Shown here in pieces: positions 46,552 to 56,131 of a DNA stretch of 64,000 nt. The stretch is from Vibrio penaeicida (GTDB lineage: Bacteria > Pseudomonadota > Gammaproteobacteria > Enterobacterales > Vibrionaceae). The DNA is taken from assembly GCF_030689305.1 (NCBI RefSeq), contig NZ_JAUYVM010000007.1:62001-126000 (forward strand), written 5' to 3'. The stretch's first letter is position 1. The number at the start of each line of letters is the position of its first letter. The notes under the pieces were generated by a model. The model was not told the DNA's origin, searched no databases, and saw nothing but the letters and a program-made list of their open reading frames with translations. The position numbers and the translations under genes were made by a program.

Positions 46552-47865
46552 TTAATTATCGAGTGATTCTAGATACTTTTCGTATCTTCTAGATAGTGGG
46601 ATAGTATATATAACTGCCATAAAAACAGTGTAGGTCCAAAGCCCAGATTTCATATACCAGAAAGATTCAAATGTATTGACGATGAGCCAATAGACTAAAA
46701 ACATAACTGCTAAATATTTAATGTTTTGGGTGTGCTTATCTTTAATTGTACATCTAAATAACTCAACTATAGGAAAAACTAGCAAAATAAAACACATTAT
46801 TAAACCAATAAAACCAAATCGTAACATGGTCGCAATATATGAATTGTGCACATGCTTAAACTCTTCTGTGACACTGGCTGCTAGTCTAGAAGAATGTTCA
46901 ATTATATGAGGCTCAATACCATTGCCAAACCCTAAAAAAGGACTTTTAATAAGCCACTTGACAGATTCGTACCATAATTGGATCCTAATTCCGATACTCG
47001 TATATGGTGTATTAGTGAAGTCTCCAGTAAGAATATAATCAGTTATAACATAGAGCTCTGATTTTAATCTCTGATAAAGAATGTCCGATTCAAGCCCAAT
47101 AAGAATGAATAACATACCGATTGAAAAAATAAAGCTCAATGTTTTAATGTTTAATTTTCCTCTATTATAATGGCTATAGACTTTTGCACATACTAAAGAT
47201 AGAGCAATGCCAAGTATGGCTTGGCGAGTTTGCATTATACTTTGAAGAATAATTAGAAAGATAATTAATAACAAAGAAGTTACTATTAAAGTTATGCTTT
47301 TGGGGGACTCTTTAACGAGTTTAGATAAAAAGCACACTGAAATTAAAATTGAAGCACCAATAATTAGTGCGCCATGTTGAGCATTTCTATAGTCAAAATC
47401 TACCCGCGCCCCTGAGAGCCCTACAGAAATTTCAGCTAGTATAGATGCATGGTAGTTGAGAGTAAAAATAGAGCCGAAAACAAAGAAAGCTAGCATAACC
47501 CAGATGTATTTTTCATTGCTTCTCAACCAAAAAGCGATAAAGAAAAAAACAAAAAACTCTAGAAAACGCCCTAATTGAGGTGAGTCAGTCGCTATTTCTG
47601 GGTAAAAATGAAGAGAATAAAGCCAGCTGCTTAGCTGCACAATCAAAGCTATTGGTAGTAACCATAGTAACTTCTCTCGTTTAAAGAAAGGCCAATGAAT
47701 GACCAATGTTATCAAAGAGGATAATAGCAAAAATGTTTGAAATATATCGGCTAGTAGTCGCCAAGAGTCTTTAAATGCCGCATAAATGCATGCACTAAAA
47801 ACCATTAGTAAAATGAATTTTTCAGAGTTTAGAACTCTTGTTATTCGGCTATTTATCATTTTCAA
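46552..47865 (-). CDS. waaL: O-antigen ligase WaaL (Wzy_C family)
   Basis: A 437-residue polytopic inner-membrane protein with about 11-12 hydrophobic segments. The large periplasmic loop near residues 280-350 contains GIRIQLWYESVKWLIKSPF, GFGNG and EEFKHVHNSYIATMLRFG, with the conserved Arg and His of O-antigen ligases. WaaL joins undecaprenyl-linked polysaccharide to the lipid A core in the periplasm. Wzy polymerases share the domain, but the position beside waaA favours ligase. Codon and base composition are noticeably more AT-rich than waaF. Confidence 0.78.
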   Translation of the reverse strand: MKMINSRITRVLNSEKFILLMVFSACIYAAFKDSWRLLADIFQTFLLLSSLITLVIHWPFFKREKLLWLLPIALIVQLSSWLYSLHFYPEIATDSPQLGRFLEFFVFFFIAFWLRSNEKYIWVMLAFFVFGSIFTLNYHASILAEISVGLSGARVDFDYRNAQHGALIIGASILISVCFLSKLVKESPKSITLIVTSLLLIIFLIILQSIMQTRQAILGIALSLVCAKVYSHYNRGKLNIKTLSFIFSIGMLFILIGLESDILYQRLKSELYVITDYILTGDFTNTPYTSIGIRIQLWYESVKWLIKSPFLGFGNGIEPHIIEHSSRLAASVTEEFKHVHNSYIATMLRFGFIGLIMCFILLVFPIVELFRCTIKDKHTQNIKYLAVMFLVYWLIVNTFESFWYMKSGLWTYTVFMAVIYTIPLSRRYEKYLESLDN

Positions 47866-47872
47866 AATTCAC

Positions 47873-49126
47873 TTATATATCTAATGTATTTATGCATAAA
47901 GCGATAGGGCTCTTATCCTTAATATATGACCTTGATATATTTATCAAGTCATCTTCTTCACTTGAGTTGAGTCGTCGAAATATCTTTTTAGGCAAGTTTA
48001 TTTTATCCGTAATTTCAGTAACACCTAATGACGTTAAGTCCTCGGTAATGCTCTTAAAGTTAAAAAAGCTGGGGCCAATCAGTGAAGGTATTCCGATTGC
48101 TGTAGGTTCTAATAAATTGTGCCCTCCCACCTTATCCCCAATCAAACTCCCCCCCATAAAACATACATCGGAGGCTTGCATGAGCGTGAGCATTTCTCCC
48201 ATGGTATCGCCGATGTAAACTTGAATTGAATCGATTTGGGCAGAAGATGTTCTTCTGGAATAAGAAAAACCTTCGTTGTTTACTCGCTGTGAAACAGAAT
48301 TGAACCTTTCTGGATGGCGGGGGACGAGAATTAAAACGGAGTTTGGAAGCTTTTTCAGAATCTCTTTATGAGCGTTTAATACTTGTTCTTCTTCGCCCTG
48401 ATGCGTACTGGCGGCAATCCAGACGGGGCGGTCTTTCCCTAGTTGCTCTCGTAATGCATTTCCAGCGTCAATGATCTCACTTGTTACTGTGATTTCAAAC
48501 TTTATTGAGCCAGTCACTGATAACTTCCCTTTCGGAACTCCAAGTTTTTCGAAGTTATCAGCGTCTTCTTGGTGTTGACAAAGCACCTTGGTTAGGCTTT
48601 TGCCTATTTCATTAAACAGAGGGCGGATCTTTTGATATCCGCGTCTAGATTTATCCGAAAGGCGGGCGTTTAGCAATGAAATTGGGATACCAGCTTCTGC
48701 TACAGTATGCAAGGTATTAGGCCAAAGCTCGGTTTCAACTATGATCATTTGCGAAGGTTTGGTAACTTTCAAAAATCGCCTAACTGCAAAACTAAAATCG
48801 ATTGGCATATATCGGTGTATAGCAATATCTGATAGCTTTTCTGCTTGCTCTGCGCCCGTCGGGGTCGTGGTAGTGATCAATATTGGTGTATCGGGAACGT
48901 TTTTTTTTAATTCTTTTATAAAAGGAGTCACCGCAAGGACTTCACCCACTGATACAGCGTGTATCCATATCGGGCTCACTTCACTATCCAATTTAGGCGT
49001 CAATCCAAAATGTTCTCTCCAACGAGAACCGACAGATGGCTTGTTTTTGCGTTTCCGGAAAAGACCATAAAGTAATACTGGCGCGGCTAATGTGAGTATA
49101 ATGGTGTACAAGACTCTTGCGATCAT
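47873..49126 (-). CDS. waaA: WaaA (KdtA), Kdo transferase
   Basis: Adds Kdo to lipid IVA at the inner membrane. It has 417 residues (E. coli 425), an N-terminal membrane anchor (about 4-22), the catalytic Glu in IWIHAVSVGEVLA, then TTTTPTGAEQ, IIVETELWPN and a C-terminal GGSLIGDKVGGHNLLEPTAIG. All are hallmarks. It overlaps waaF by four bases, so the genes are translationally coupled. Confidence 0.95.
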   Translation of the reverse strand: MIARVLYTIILTLAAPVLLYGLFRKRKNKPSVGSRWREHFGLTPKLDSEVSPIWIHAVSVGEVLAVTPFIKELKKNVPDTPILITTTTPTGAEQAEKLSDIAIHRYMPIDFSFAVRRFLKVTKPSQMIIVETELWPNTLHTVAEAGIPISLLNARLSDKSRRGYQKIRPLFNEIGKSLTKVLCQHQEDADNFEKLGVPKGKLSVTGSIKFEITVTSEIIDAGNALREQLGKDRPVWIAASTHQGEEEQVLNAHKEILKKLPNSVLILVPRHPERFNSVSQRVNNEGFSYSRRTSSAQIDSIQVYIGDTMGEMLTLMQASDVCFMGGSLIGDKVGGHNLLEPTAIGIPSLIGPSFFNFKSITEDLTSLGVTEITDKINLPKKIFRRLNSSEEDDLINISRSYIKDKSPIALCINTLDI

Positions 49127-50169
49127 GCCGAAGCCTTATTTGTTTCTAATGCGGATATCACGCGGTTAGGAGGCAACTCTGTTAAACACTTCATATGCCC
49201 GTATGGGCATGTCTTCTTAAAACATGGACGGCACTGAATGTCAGTGTGCAGCATGGTCAACTTGTCGGTTAATGGCGGCGTATACTTTGGTGAGCTTGAC
49301 CCATAAATCGCTACAATGTTGCAGCCGACCGCAGCCGAGACATGCATTAAACCAGAATCGTTGCAGACAACGGTATCACAGGCTGCGAGTAAGTCTACGG
49401 CTTCAATTAAGCTCGTTTGTCCGGCCAGATCATGGCAATACGCTTGAAGTGCTTCGGGTAAGGCGTTTCTAATCTTCTGAGTGACTTCTCTGTCTTTGGC
49501 AGATCCAAATAACCAAACTTGTTTGCCTTGTTCTATAACAAATTGTGCAACTTTCGCGTAGTAAGCGTCGGGCCACCGCTTTGCAGGACCGTACTCGGCA
49601 CCAGGGCAAAGGCCAATTGCGATTCTTTCATCGGACAGGTTTAATCTAAGTAAGGCACTTCGCTGAGAGTCTGAATCTATCGTAAGTTTTGGTGTTGGGC
49701 ACTGTGGTAAGACAACCGAATCTAGCATGGTATTTTTGCTGTGGGCGAGTGCGACATACCGCTCGACCATATATTGGAAAACTTTTCGATCAGGACGTAA
49801 ATCGTTAAGCAATCCATATCGCATTTCACCTTTCCAGCCAGTACGGTGCGGTATGCCCGCAAACCAAGGGATCAGTGCAGACTTCGCCGAATTAGGGAGG
49901 ATGAAAGAGTGCGTATAGCCTTCTTGGGCTAGAGATTTACCTATTTTACGTCGACCGAATAAATTAAACTCCCCGTGCCCCATAGGCATTTCTATGGCTC
50001 GGGATATCTCGGGCATACGTTCTAGGATGGGTTTACACCAAGCAGGAGCAAGTACGTCAATCGTGGCTTCCGGGTGCTGGGTCTTCAATTCTGTGTACAG
50101 GCTTTGCGACATTACCATGTCGCCCACCCATGAAGGTCCAATAACCAAAATCTTCATACTGTTGCTCAC
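49123..50169 (-). CDS. waaF: WaaF, ADP-heptose:LPS heptosyltransferase II
   Basis: A 348-residue GT9 enzyme adding the second heptose of the inner core. Visible are MKILVIGPSWVGDMVMSQSLY, IGLCPGAEYGPAKRWPDAYY, VVCNDSGLMHVSAAVGCNIVAIYGSSSPKYTPP and the C-terminal CRPCFKKTCPYGHMKCL, all specific to WaaF. It is transcribed before waaA. The start MSNSMKIL has a second possible Met four codons on. Confidence 0.96.
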   Translation of the reverse strand: MSNSMKILVIGPSWVGDMVMSQSLYTELKTQHPEATIDVLAPAWCKPILERMPEISRAIEMPMGHGEFNLFGRRKIGKSLAQEGYTHSFILPNSAKSALIPWFAGIPHRTGWKGEMRYGLLNDLRPDRKVFQYMVERYVALAHSKNTMLDSVVLPQCPTPKLTIDSDSQRSALLRLNLSDERIAIGLCPGAEYGPAKRWPDAYYAKVAQFVIEQGKQVWLFGSAKDREVTQKIRNALPEALQAYCHDLAGQTSLIEAVDLLAACDTVVCNDSGLMHVSAAVGCNIVAIYGSSSPKYTPPLTDKLTMLHTDIQCRPCFKKTCPYGHMKCLTELPPNRVISALETNKASA

Positions 50170-50288
50170 TGATTTCTCTTCTAGTGCAATAGGATATCAT
50201 TATTGAATCTTATCGCGAGACCATTTGTTACGGATAATATAGTCTTAGAGTTTTGATTCTTTTTTAGTGGAGTTTTGTCGTAGAGTGT

Positions 50289-50318
50289 AAAAAAGCACTA
50301 GAGCTCTAGTGCTTTTTA
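50289..50318 (-). terminator. hldD terminator
   Basis: A perfect ten-base stem AGCACTAGAG/CTCTAGTGCT (50294-50313) with A and T runs on either side, just after the hldD stop on the minus strand and before waaF. Confidence 0.85.
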
Positions 50319-50327
50319 TAAAAATAA

Positions 50328-51269
50328 TTATTTGTTGACTAATTCCATGTATTCAGCGACACCTTCTGCCACTGTTTTAAACTCATGATCACAACCCGCA
50401 GCGCGAAGGTTAGACATGTCCGCTTGGGTGTATTCTTGGTAAGCGCCTTTCAAATGCTCAGGGAACGGAATCGTTTCAATTTCTCCTTTACCATGGAAAG
50501 CGATCACGGCTTTCGCCACTTCTTCAAAGGACTCTGCATTGCCTGTACCAAGGTTGAAAATGCCGGATACGCCATTTTCTAAGAACCAAAGATTGACCGC
50601 CGCTACATCGCCAACATAAACAAAATCACGAATGAATTGCTCACTGCCTTCAAATAATTTTGGGTTTTCGCCTGCGTTCATTTGATTATTTAGGTGGAAA
50701 GCAACGGACGCCATTGAGCCTTTGTGATCTTCACGAGGACCGTACACATTGAAATAGCGGAAGCCTGTTACTTGAGGCAGTGTTTCACCGTGTGCGACCG
50801 CATCTTCCCAAACTTTGCGAACGTAATTATCGAATTGTTGCTTGGAGTAACCGTATACATTAAGGGCGCCTTCGTATTCTTTTTCTTCTTTGAAAACTGT
50901 AGTTTCACCGTAAGTCGCAGCAGAAGAGGCATATAAGAAGGGGATTTCGCGTTCTAAGCAGTAGTGAAGTAGCTCTTTGGAATACTCATAGTTGTTGAGC
51001 ATCATGTATTTGCCATCCCACTCGGTGGTGGCTGAGCAGGCACCTTCGTGAAATACAGCGTCAATAGGGCCAAAGTTTTCGCCCGACATGATTTGAACTA
51101 AAAAGTCATCACGATCCATGTAATCAGCGATATCAAGGTCAACGAGGTTTTTGAACTTTTTGCCGTTTTTTAAGTTATCTACAACTAGGATGTCGTTGAT
51201 GCCTTGTTCGTTTAGGGCTTTGATAATGTTGCTGCCAATCATGCCAGCGCCGCCAGTTACAATGATCAT
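50328..51269 (-). CDS. hldD: HldD, ADP-L-glycero-D-manno-heptose 6-epimerase
   Basis: The final step in making the heptose donor used by WaaC and WaaF. An NAD(P)-dependent short-chain dehydrogenase fold: [15 protein letters not shown] (dinucleotide loop), [17 protein letters not shown] (HldD-specific), YASSAATYG and YGYSKQQFD (catalytic Tyr-Lys). The ATG at 51269 is chosen because the Rossmann strand begins there and GGTGA lies five bases upstream; an open frame reaches 23 codons further. It has 313 residues (E. coli 310). In V. cholerae the equivalent gene, gmhD, marks one edge of the O-antigen region, which fits the capsule genes that follow. Confidence 0.96.
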   Translation of the reverse strand: MIIVTGGAGMIGSNIIKALNEQGINDILVVDNLKNGKKFKNLVDLDIADYMDRDDFLVQIMSGENFGPIDAVFHEGACSATTEWDGKYMMLNNYEYSKELLHYCLEREIPFLYASSAATYGETTVFKEEKEYEGALNVYGYSKQQFDNYVRKVWEDAVAHGETLPQVTGFRYFNVYGPREDHKGSMASVAFHLNNQMNAGENPKLFEGSEQFIRDFVYVGDVAAVNLWFLENGVSGIFNLGTGNAESFEEVAKAVIAFHGKGEIETIPFPEHLKGAYQEYTQADMSNLRAAGCDHEFKTVAEGVAEYMELVNK

Positions 51270-51387
51270 GTTTTCACCAAGCTTTAAATTGAGTTGTTGC
51301 GAGTGTACCAAATAAGGCGCTAAAAAATACAGAGGCATAGCGCCTCTGTATTGTATTTTGTTCTTATTGATTTATACCTACGTTCCT

Positions 51388-53610
51388 CTATGGCTGAGGA
51401 ACCGTGTTCTTTCTTGTAAACCAAGGCGAGGCTGAATCTGTTAGGCTAAACAAGTCGTGTTCCTTATTGAGCTTTTGACCGCCGTCTCGAGTCAGAGGTT
51501 GCCAATCAAATTTCGCTCTGTTTCGGCTTGGTTTTACCGTCATAACGTCGAATGGAATCGAGATGTAAAACCCTTTGGTAAAGCTGCCTTCGCCAAATTC
51601 TTCAGCGGATAAATTGCTCAAGCTAGCGTAAGCGCCTACTATCACCCCACTTTTGAATTGCTTAGAGAAATCCCCACGAACACCCACATCCTGAGCGAGG
51701 TACTGACCAACATCAACCTTGAACAGAGTGTCATCCAGCCACGACCACTTTGGCATATAGTAACCCGAAACGAAGCCGGTATAGCCTTTGTCTAACACTT
51801 TGAATGAGCGACCATCCGCAGCACTGTATTGAGTGTCTTGCTGGTATACACCAAACCAGCTATCTGGATCGCGCTGCGCAACAAGGTTGATGTCTGCACC
51901 AATAGCCCAGTTCTTTCCTCTTGGGCGATAAAGCCATTCCGTTCCCACACCAGCAAACATACTTTCTAGGTAACCTGCATAAGTTTGTTGATAAATGCTG
52001 TCGCCGAAATTATCAAACCAAGTCAGTTGAAGCGTGTCCATTCTGACTGGGTTGTCGTGGAAATACATCCGACCCAATGAGCGAACTCTAGGGGGAACCG
52101 TTGTGCCATCTGGTGGCACGATAAAGTTTAGCTCAGGGTAATTGTCGTATAAATTGACTTGGATTGAGCTAGATGCTTGAAGCTGGTTTGTTAACCAATA
52201 ACTGGCTTCACCACGAACACCGAGATTGAAAATATAAAACTCTTCGGGCTCTGCTATCGATTGACGTAGCGTTGGTGAAACTCCGTAATATAAGCGATCG
52301 GCGCCATCATGCACCTGTTTACCACGGACTTTAGTATCCGTACTGACGCTTGAAGCATCAGAAATGTATGGATTGATGTAGCTGACATTAGCAATGCGTT
52401 CGTATTTTTTCGCATCAATGTCGGTGGCTTCGGTTGCGATGTGCTGTTGCGTATTGATCACTTTGTACGTGTTGATGGATTTAGGTAGTTGATTGCGCAA
52501 AATGGCAGCCGCTCGCTCGTGGGCGATCTCTGAGTCTCGATATTTAACTTGCTCACCGGAGACAATCACAGTCGTGTCATCCACATGAACTTTAACACCC
52601 TCATAGCCCGCGACCAGCGCAAGTTGTTTTTCGAGTGATGGCCAATCTACGTCATTGACATTTTCTGGCTGCTCATTGCTCGGGCGAGGAATAGGTTCGT
52701 CACGCCATTGTGATGCCAGTTCATTGTAGTTAGTGCGAAGGCTGAACCCTGCAGAAACGGTGTCTCCCCGTTCGTAGCTTAAGCGGAGATCAATATTTCG
52801 ATGCGCGCGATAAATTAAACCAACGTTTATGGGTGTGTGCTGAGTCATATCGACTTCGTAGAAATCCCCAGAGTTATGTCGGGTCGGGAAGTCTTCAGAG
52901 TAATCATTGGTATCGTATTCCACTTTTAAACTAAGTGGTTGATAGGGTGTTTGATATTCGACGCCACCATAGATGGCGGCAGGGCCTTTGAACCAGCGAT
53001 GGTAATCCACTTCGCCGCCAGTGCCGCCAAAATCTTTTGGTCGCTCACAGAATTTGTCGTTGGCTTTGCAAAATGGATTGGTCACGTTACCGTGCATGCC
53101 CATATAGCCCCAACCCATACCTAATGTGAAGTCGAATACACCGTAATCATTGGTGTAGACCTTTTTGGATGCGGCGATGAACTCGCCATCAAACAAGCCA
53201 GTCCCGCCAAAGTCTCGGACACCCGCTGCTACTTCCGGTAACCAACGGCTTCCTTCCAATAAACGGAATTTAAAATCGATGCCTTTATCCAGATAAGGGC
53301 TGTCCCCACTGAACTCTTGGGCACCCATCCGCTTGTTTGGCACGATCGCGTAGCGAATGGTCGCTTCGAACCATGGAAAAAGAGCGATTGATGCATTGTA
53401 CATGCGATATTCATGGTTGATGTTTGCGCTTAAATTGAACTCCCCTTCTGGTGCCATTCTCCCTGTTGGCATCTTGATGAGACCAACACCGCCAAAGTCC
53501 ATTTGGGATGGCGTGTAAGAGGCAGGTTGGAATACAGTGTCTGTAGATTCTGCGTTAGCGTAAAACGCAGCGAATAGAGAAAGGGTTAGCATTGATTGGC
53601 GAAACATCAT
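51388..53610 (-). CDS. yjbH: YjbH/GfcD-like outer membrane polysaccharide protein
   Basis: A 740-residue predicted outer-membrane beta-barrel with signal peptide (MLTLSLFAAFYANA-ES). The N-terminal part, PSQMDFGGVGLIKMPTGRMAPEG and FPWFEATIRYAI, and the C-terminal part, TGFVSGYYMPKWSWLDD and TKGFYISIPFDVM, match the YjbH family (double barrel, group 4 capsule gfcD and yjbEFGH operons). It should help secrete or modify an exopolysaccharide. Its start overlaps the yjbG stop by four bases. The V. cholerae O139 wbf region carries related genes in this place. Confidence 0.85.
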   Translation of the reverse strand: MMFRQSMLTLSLFAAFYANAESTDTVFQPASYTPSQMDFGGVGLIKMPTGRMAPEGEFNLSANINHEYRMYNASIALFPWFEATIRYAIVPNKRMGAQEFSGDSPYLDKGIDFKFRLLEGSRWLPEVAAGVRDFGGTGLFDGEFIAASKKVYTNDYGVFDFTLGMGWGYMGMHGNVTNPFCKANDKFCERPKDFGGTGGEVDYHRWFKGPAAIYGGVEYQTPYQPLSLKVEYDTNDYSEDFPTRHNSGDFYEVDMTQHTPINVGLIYRAHRNIDLRLSYERGDTVSAGFSLRTNYNELASQWRDEPIPRPSNEQPENVNDVDWPSLEKQLALVAGYEGVKVHVDDTTVIVSGEQVKYRDSEIAHERAAAILRNQLPKSINTYKVINTQQHIATEATDIDAKKYERIANVSYINPYISDASSVSTDTKVRGKQVHDGADRLYYGVSPTLRQSIAEPEEFYIFNLGVRGEASYWLTNQLQASSSIQVNLYDNYPELNFIVPPDGTTVPPRVRSLGRMYFHDNPVRMDTLQLTWFDNFGDSIYQQTYAGYLESMFAGVGTEWLYRPRGKNWAIGADINLVAQRDPDSWFGVYQQDTQYSAADGRSFKVLDKGYTGFVSGYYMPKWSWLDDTLFKVDVGQYLAQDVGVRGDFSKQFKSGVIVGAYASLSNLSAEEFGEGSFTKGFYISIPFDVMTVKPSRNRAKFDWQPLTRDGGQKLNKEHDLFSLTDSASPWFTRKNTVPQP

Positions 53611-54326
53611 TTATCCACCGCGTATCTAAGAAGTTGAGCTATGTCTTTGTTTGTTTCCGGAGTATCTCTGGAACCAATGAATATCTTTGAGCTTGGGCTT
53701 ATGTAATAGCGATCTGGCTGCCAATAACCTAGTTTTGTTTGAATGAGATCACCGTTGGCATGAATAATATAGGTTTGATCTAAATCGCCAAATTCAGATA
53801 GCTCAAGACTATTCAAATAAGCCGTGAGGTCTCGACTATCTAATAATGGGGTATGAGTTGGATTTTTAACGTGCCCTAGAATACGAACTTGATTGTTTCG
53901 TGGGGAGACATAAAAATCATAGCGCCCAGACAGTAAGGGGTCTAATTCGGGTTTTAACCGAACGAGATCGTAATCTAGGCTTACCCATTCGCGACCAACA
54001 AAATGCATCGCTTTAAGTTGATTCAGAAGGTGTAGGCTTTGCTCAGAGTTCTCACGAGTTAGGCGCTTAAATATTGAATGTTTAAGGCCGTCAACTTTGG
54101 CTTGCTGCTTAGTACTCGCCAATACACCACCTTCAAAAAACAACGCTTCTTTATATTGTGCTTGTGTGTCTGCTATGACCTGGGATAGCTGACTTGGCAG
54201 CATATAGTTTAGATTTAATTTTTGGTTGGGAAGGTGGACGGTCAGTTGATGTGATGACGCTAAGGTACTAAATACCAGTGTACAGGCAAGCACGGTATTT
54301 AGTAGTGAGGTAAGTAAAGTTCTCAT
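53607..54326 (-). CDS. yjbG: YjbG/GfcC-like periplasmic protein
   Basis: A 239-residue secreted protein with signal peptide (MRTLLTSLLNTVLACTLVFSTLASS) and the GfcC layout: an N-terminal LTVHLPNQKLNLNYMLPSQL followed by a ubiquitin-like beta-grasp part with YDFYVSPRNNQVRILGHV. The start at 54326 puts the signal peptide at the N-terminus and leaves seven bases after yjbF; an upstream start at 54350 would overlap it. GfcC relatives act with Wza-type export in group 4 capsule. Confidence 0.82.
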   Translation of the reverse strand: MRTLLTSLLNTVLACTLVFSTLASSHQLTVHLPNQKLNLNYMLPSQLSQVIADTQAQYKEALFFEGGVLASTKQQAKVDGLKHSIFKRLTRENSEQSLHLLNQLKAMHFVGREWVSLDYDLVRLKPELDPLLSGRYDFYVSPRNNQVRILGHVKNPTHTPLLDSRDLTAYLNSLELSEFGDLDQTYIIHANGDLIQTKLGYWQPDRYYISPSSKIFIGSRDTPETNKDIAQLLRYAVDK

Positions 54327-54333
54327 AATAAGG

Positions 54334-55005
54334 TTACCTTGCTGGCGCAAATGTTTTCAATATGGTCATTTCGAATTTATTCATATTTGGACCGATATAC
54401 TGAATCGATTTCATTGTTTCACCTGCATCGGTAATCCAGTAACTATTGGTAAAGGCTTCATTTAGCTCATTAAAATTGACGTGTTCATCAATTTTATTGG
54501 TTTCCAGCGTCCACTGGCTTGTGCTTATCGTTTCTTGTTTTATGAACGTTGAATTAACCGATGCACTAAAATGGTAGCGGTAGTCAGGAGACCAATCATA
54601 AACAGCGAACCATTGGCTATCTGTGATGATGCCCGTTGATATACCTTTACCGGAAATATTGATGAGATTGCTGCCGTCAAATCCCAATGTTTTTACGATT
54701 CGACCTTGTTCCGTTGCTATCATCGATCCATCTGTAGATGCCCATTTTAGTCGAGTATTACCTGTTGTCGGATTTAAGTCAGCAAATGCTAACACCATGA
54801 ATACTTGGCGACCGTCATTGATGCGTAAATAGGTACTGGCGTACGGGAGGCTGGAAATTTCTTCTTGGCTAAGTGTGACATCATCAGAAGCTGAAAAGGC
54901 TTCGGATAAGCTGCTGCCCACATCGTTCATCTTCTGAGTACAGCCTAGTAAGAAAGAAACCACAGAAAGATAAATCAATGTACGCAATGAAAAATTTGAA
55001 AGCAC
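54334..55005 (-). CDS. yjbF: YjbF/GfcB-like lipoprotein
   Basis: A 223-residue lipoprotein with lipobox LLGC (Cys22). The body (YASTYLRINDGRQVFMVLAFAD, LKWASTDGSMIATEQGRIVKTLGF) matches the YjbF/GfcB family, beta-sheet proteins of the outer membrane linked to exopolysaccharide secretion. It is the second gene of the yjbEFGH-like operon, after a terminator-like hairpin that may reduce its expression relative to yjbE. Confidence 0.84.
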   Translation of the reverse strand: MLSNFSLRTLIYLSVVSFLLGCTQKMNDVGSSLSEAFSASDDVTLSQEEISSLPYASTYLRINDGRQVFMVLAFADLNPTTGNTRLKWASTDGSMIATEQGRIVKTLGFDGSNLINISGKGISTGIITDSQWFAVYDWSPDYRYHFSASVNSTFIKQETISTSQWTLETNKIDEHVNFNELNEAFTNSYWITDAGETMKSIQYIGPNMNKFEMTILKTFAPAR

Positions 55006-55023
55006 AGTCGTATGATCCTACAG

Positions 55024-55056
55024 ATAAAAAATCGCCCTGAACCAGTCAGGGCGATT
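55024..55056 (-). terminator. Intra-operon hairpin between yjbE and yjbF
   Basis: A perfect 11-base stem (AATCGCCCTGA with TCAGGGCGATT, five-base loop) followed on the minus strand by TTTTTATC. It lies between yjbE and yjbF and may let yjbE be made in excess over yjbFGH. Confidence 0.75.
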
Positions 55057-55072
55057 GCATAGCGATATCAGA

Positions 55073-55306
55073 TTACTGAGATACAGACGTAGACGTAGTA
55101 CCAGAATCTGCAACTGCAACTGCAACTACAGCAGCAGCAGCAACGCCACCAACGATTGCAGTGGTAGTACCTACTGCAGCACCAGTAGCGCCAGCGCCAC
55201 CTGCAGCACCGCCACCTGAAGCGGCTGTTGAGCTGCTTTCGCCAGCAGCAAAAGCGTTACCTGCAGCACCTAGTGCAACCAGCATTGCTAGAGCGATATA
55301 TTTCAT
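55073..55306 (-). CDS. yjbE: YjbE/GfcA-like small Gly/Ala/Thr-rich secreted protein
   Basis: A 77-residue protein: signal peptide (MKYIALAMLVALGAAGNAFA), then a low-complexity body of Gly, Ala, Ser and Thr (GGGAAGGAGATGAAVGTTTAI) with a hydrophobic Val/Ala stretch. E. coli YjbE and GfcA have the same size, position and composition. Its role is unknown; a structural or secreted part of the polysaccharide machinery is plausible. GGATAAATA precedes the start. Confidence 0.78.
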   Translation of the reverse strand: MKYIALAMLVALGAAGNAFAAGESSSTAASGGGAAGGAGATGAAVGTTTAIVGGVAAAAVVAVAVADSGTTSTSVSQ

Positions 55307-55510
55307 TATTTATCCTTACTTATTTACATCGATGTAATGAGGTGATGAAATTCTCCTCAAGGCTATTCTAGTGTACACACTCAGATAAAGTAAATAATCA
55401 GTATGCAGATCAGACCATATTTAACGAAGAAAGTTGAAATTCATTGTTTAATGTATGGTCTCATTGTGCACTAATCATTAAGCCATTGAATAATCTATTC
55501 GGAGTATAGT
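55307..55510. promoter_or_regulatory. Divergent promoter region with inverted repeat
   Basis: Between yjbE (minus) and the TetR-type gene (plus). Two oppositely oriented copies of AGACCATA-N2-TTAA lie at 55412-55425 and 55448-55461. Such a pair between a regulator and a divergent operon is a good candidate operator, although TetR proteins usually bind one shorter palindrome. Confidence 0.45.
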
Positions 55511-56131
55511 GTGAAAACAAAAGTGAAAATAGTTCTAGGTGCTCTAGATCTGTTTAATGAGCATGGCGAACGGAATGTGACTACTAACCATATCGCAGAA
55601 CACCTTTCCATGAGCCCTGGTAATCTCTATTACCACTTTCGCAACAAAGAGGAAATTGTTCGAGGTATTTTTAAGCTTTACGAGGAAGAGTTGCTTCGCC
55701 AGTTTTCGCCAAGTATTGATTCGAAAGATGCTGTGAGTTTGTTTGAGCATTACATGAACAGTATTTTTGCTTTAATGTGGAGGTTCCGTTTTTTTTACTC
55801 CAATCTCCCTGACATTCTCGCTCGAGACCCAAAATTACATCGCGACTATTTATCTGTGCAAGAGCAGTTGCGTGCGAATTTGCTTTTGATATGCGAGTCC
55901 TTCCAGTCGTTAAATTTGATTAATATTGATGAGACGGAAAAGAGCGAGCTGCTCACGACTATTCATTTCATTGCGACAAACTGGTTTAGTTATCAAAGTG
56001 CCATAACCGCACATGAAAAAGTCACAGAACAAGATGTCGCCAACGGGATAAGGCAAATGGTGAGTGTGATGAAGCCTCATGCTACGGTGGTAGGTAAAGG
56101 TATTTTAAATCAATTCGTTAGGTGCTTGTAA
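55511..56131 (+). CDS. TetR-family transcriptional regulator
   Basis: A 206-residue repressor-like protein. The N-terminal helix-turn-helix is clear (ALDLFNEHGERNVTTNHIAEHL, then MSPGNLYYHFRNKEEI); the C-terminal all-helical ligand domain has no recognisable ligand signature. The start is GTG at 55511, supported by GGAG six bases upstream. It is divergent from yjbEFGH and precedes the wzi-wza-wzz block, so control of surface polysaccharide is the likely job, by context only. Confidence 0.82.
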   Translation: MKTKVKIVLGALDLFNEHGERNVTTNHIAEHLSMSPGNLYYHFRNKEEIVRGIFKLYEEELLRQFSPSIDSKDAVSLFEHYMNSIFALMWRFRFFYSNLPDILARDPKLHRDYLSVQEQLRANLLLICESFQSLNLINIDETEKSELLTTIHFIATNWFSYQSAITAHEKVTEQDVANGIRQMVSVMKPHATVVGKGILNQFVRCL

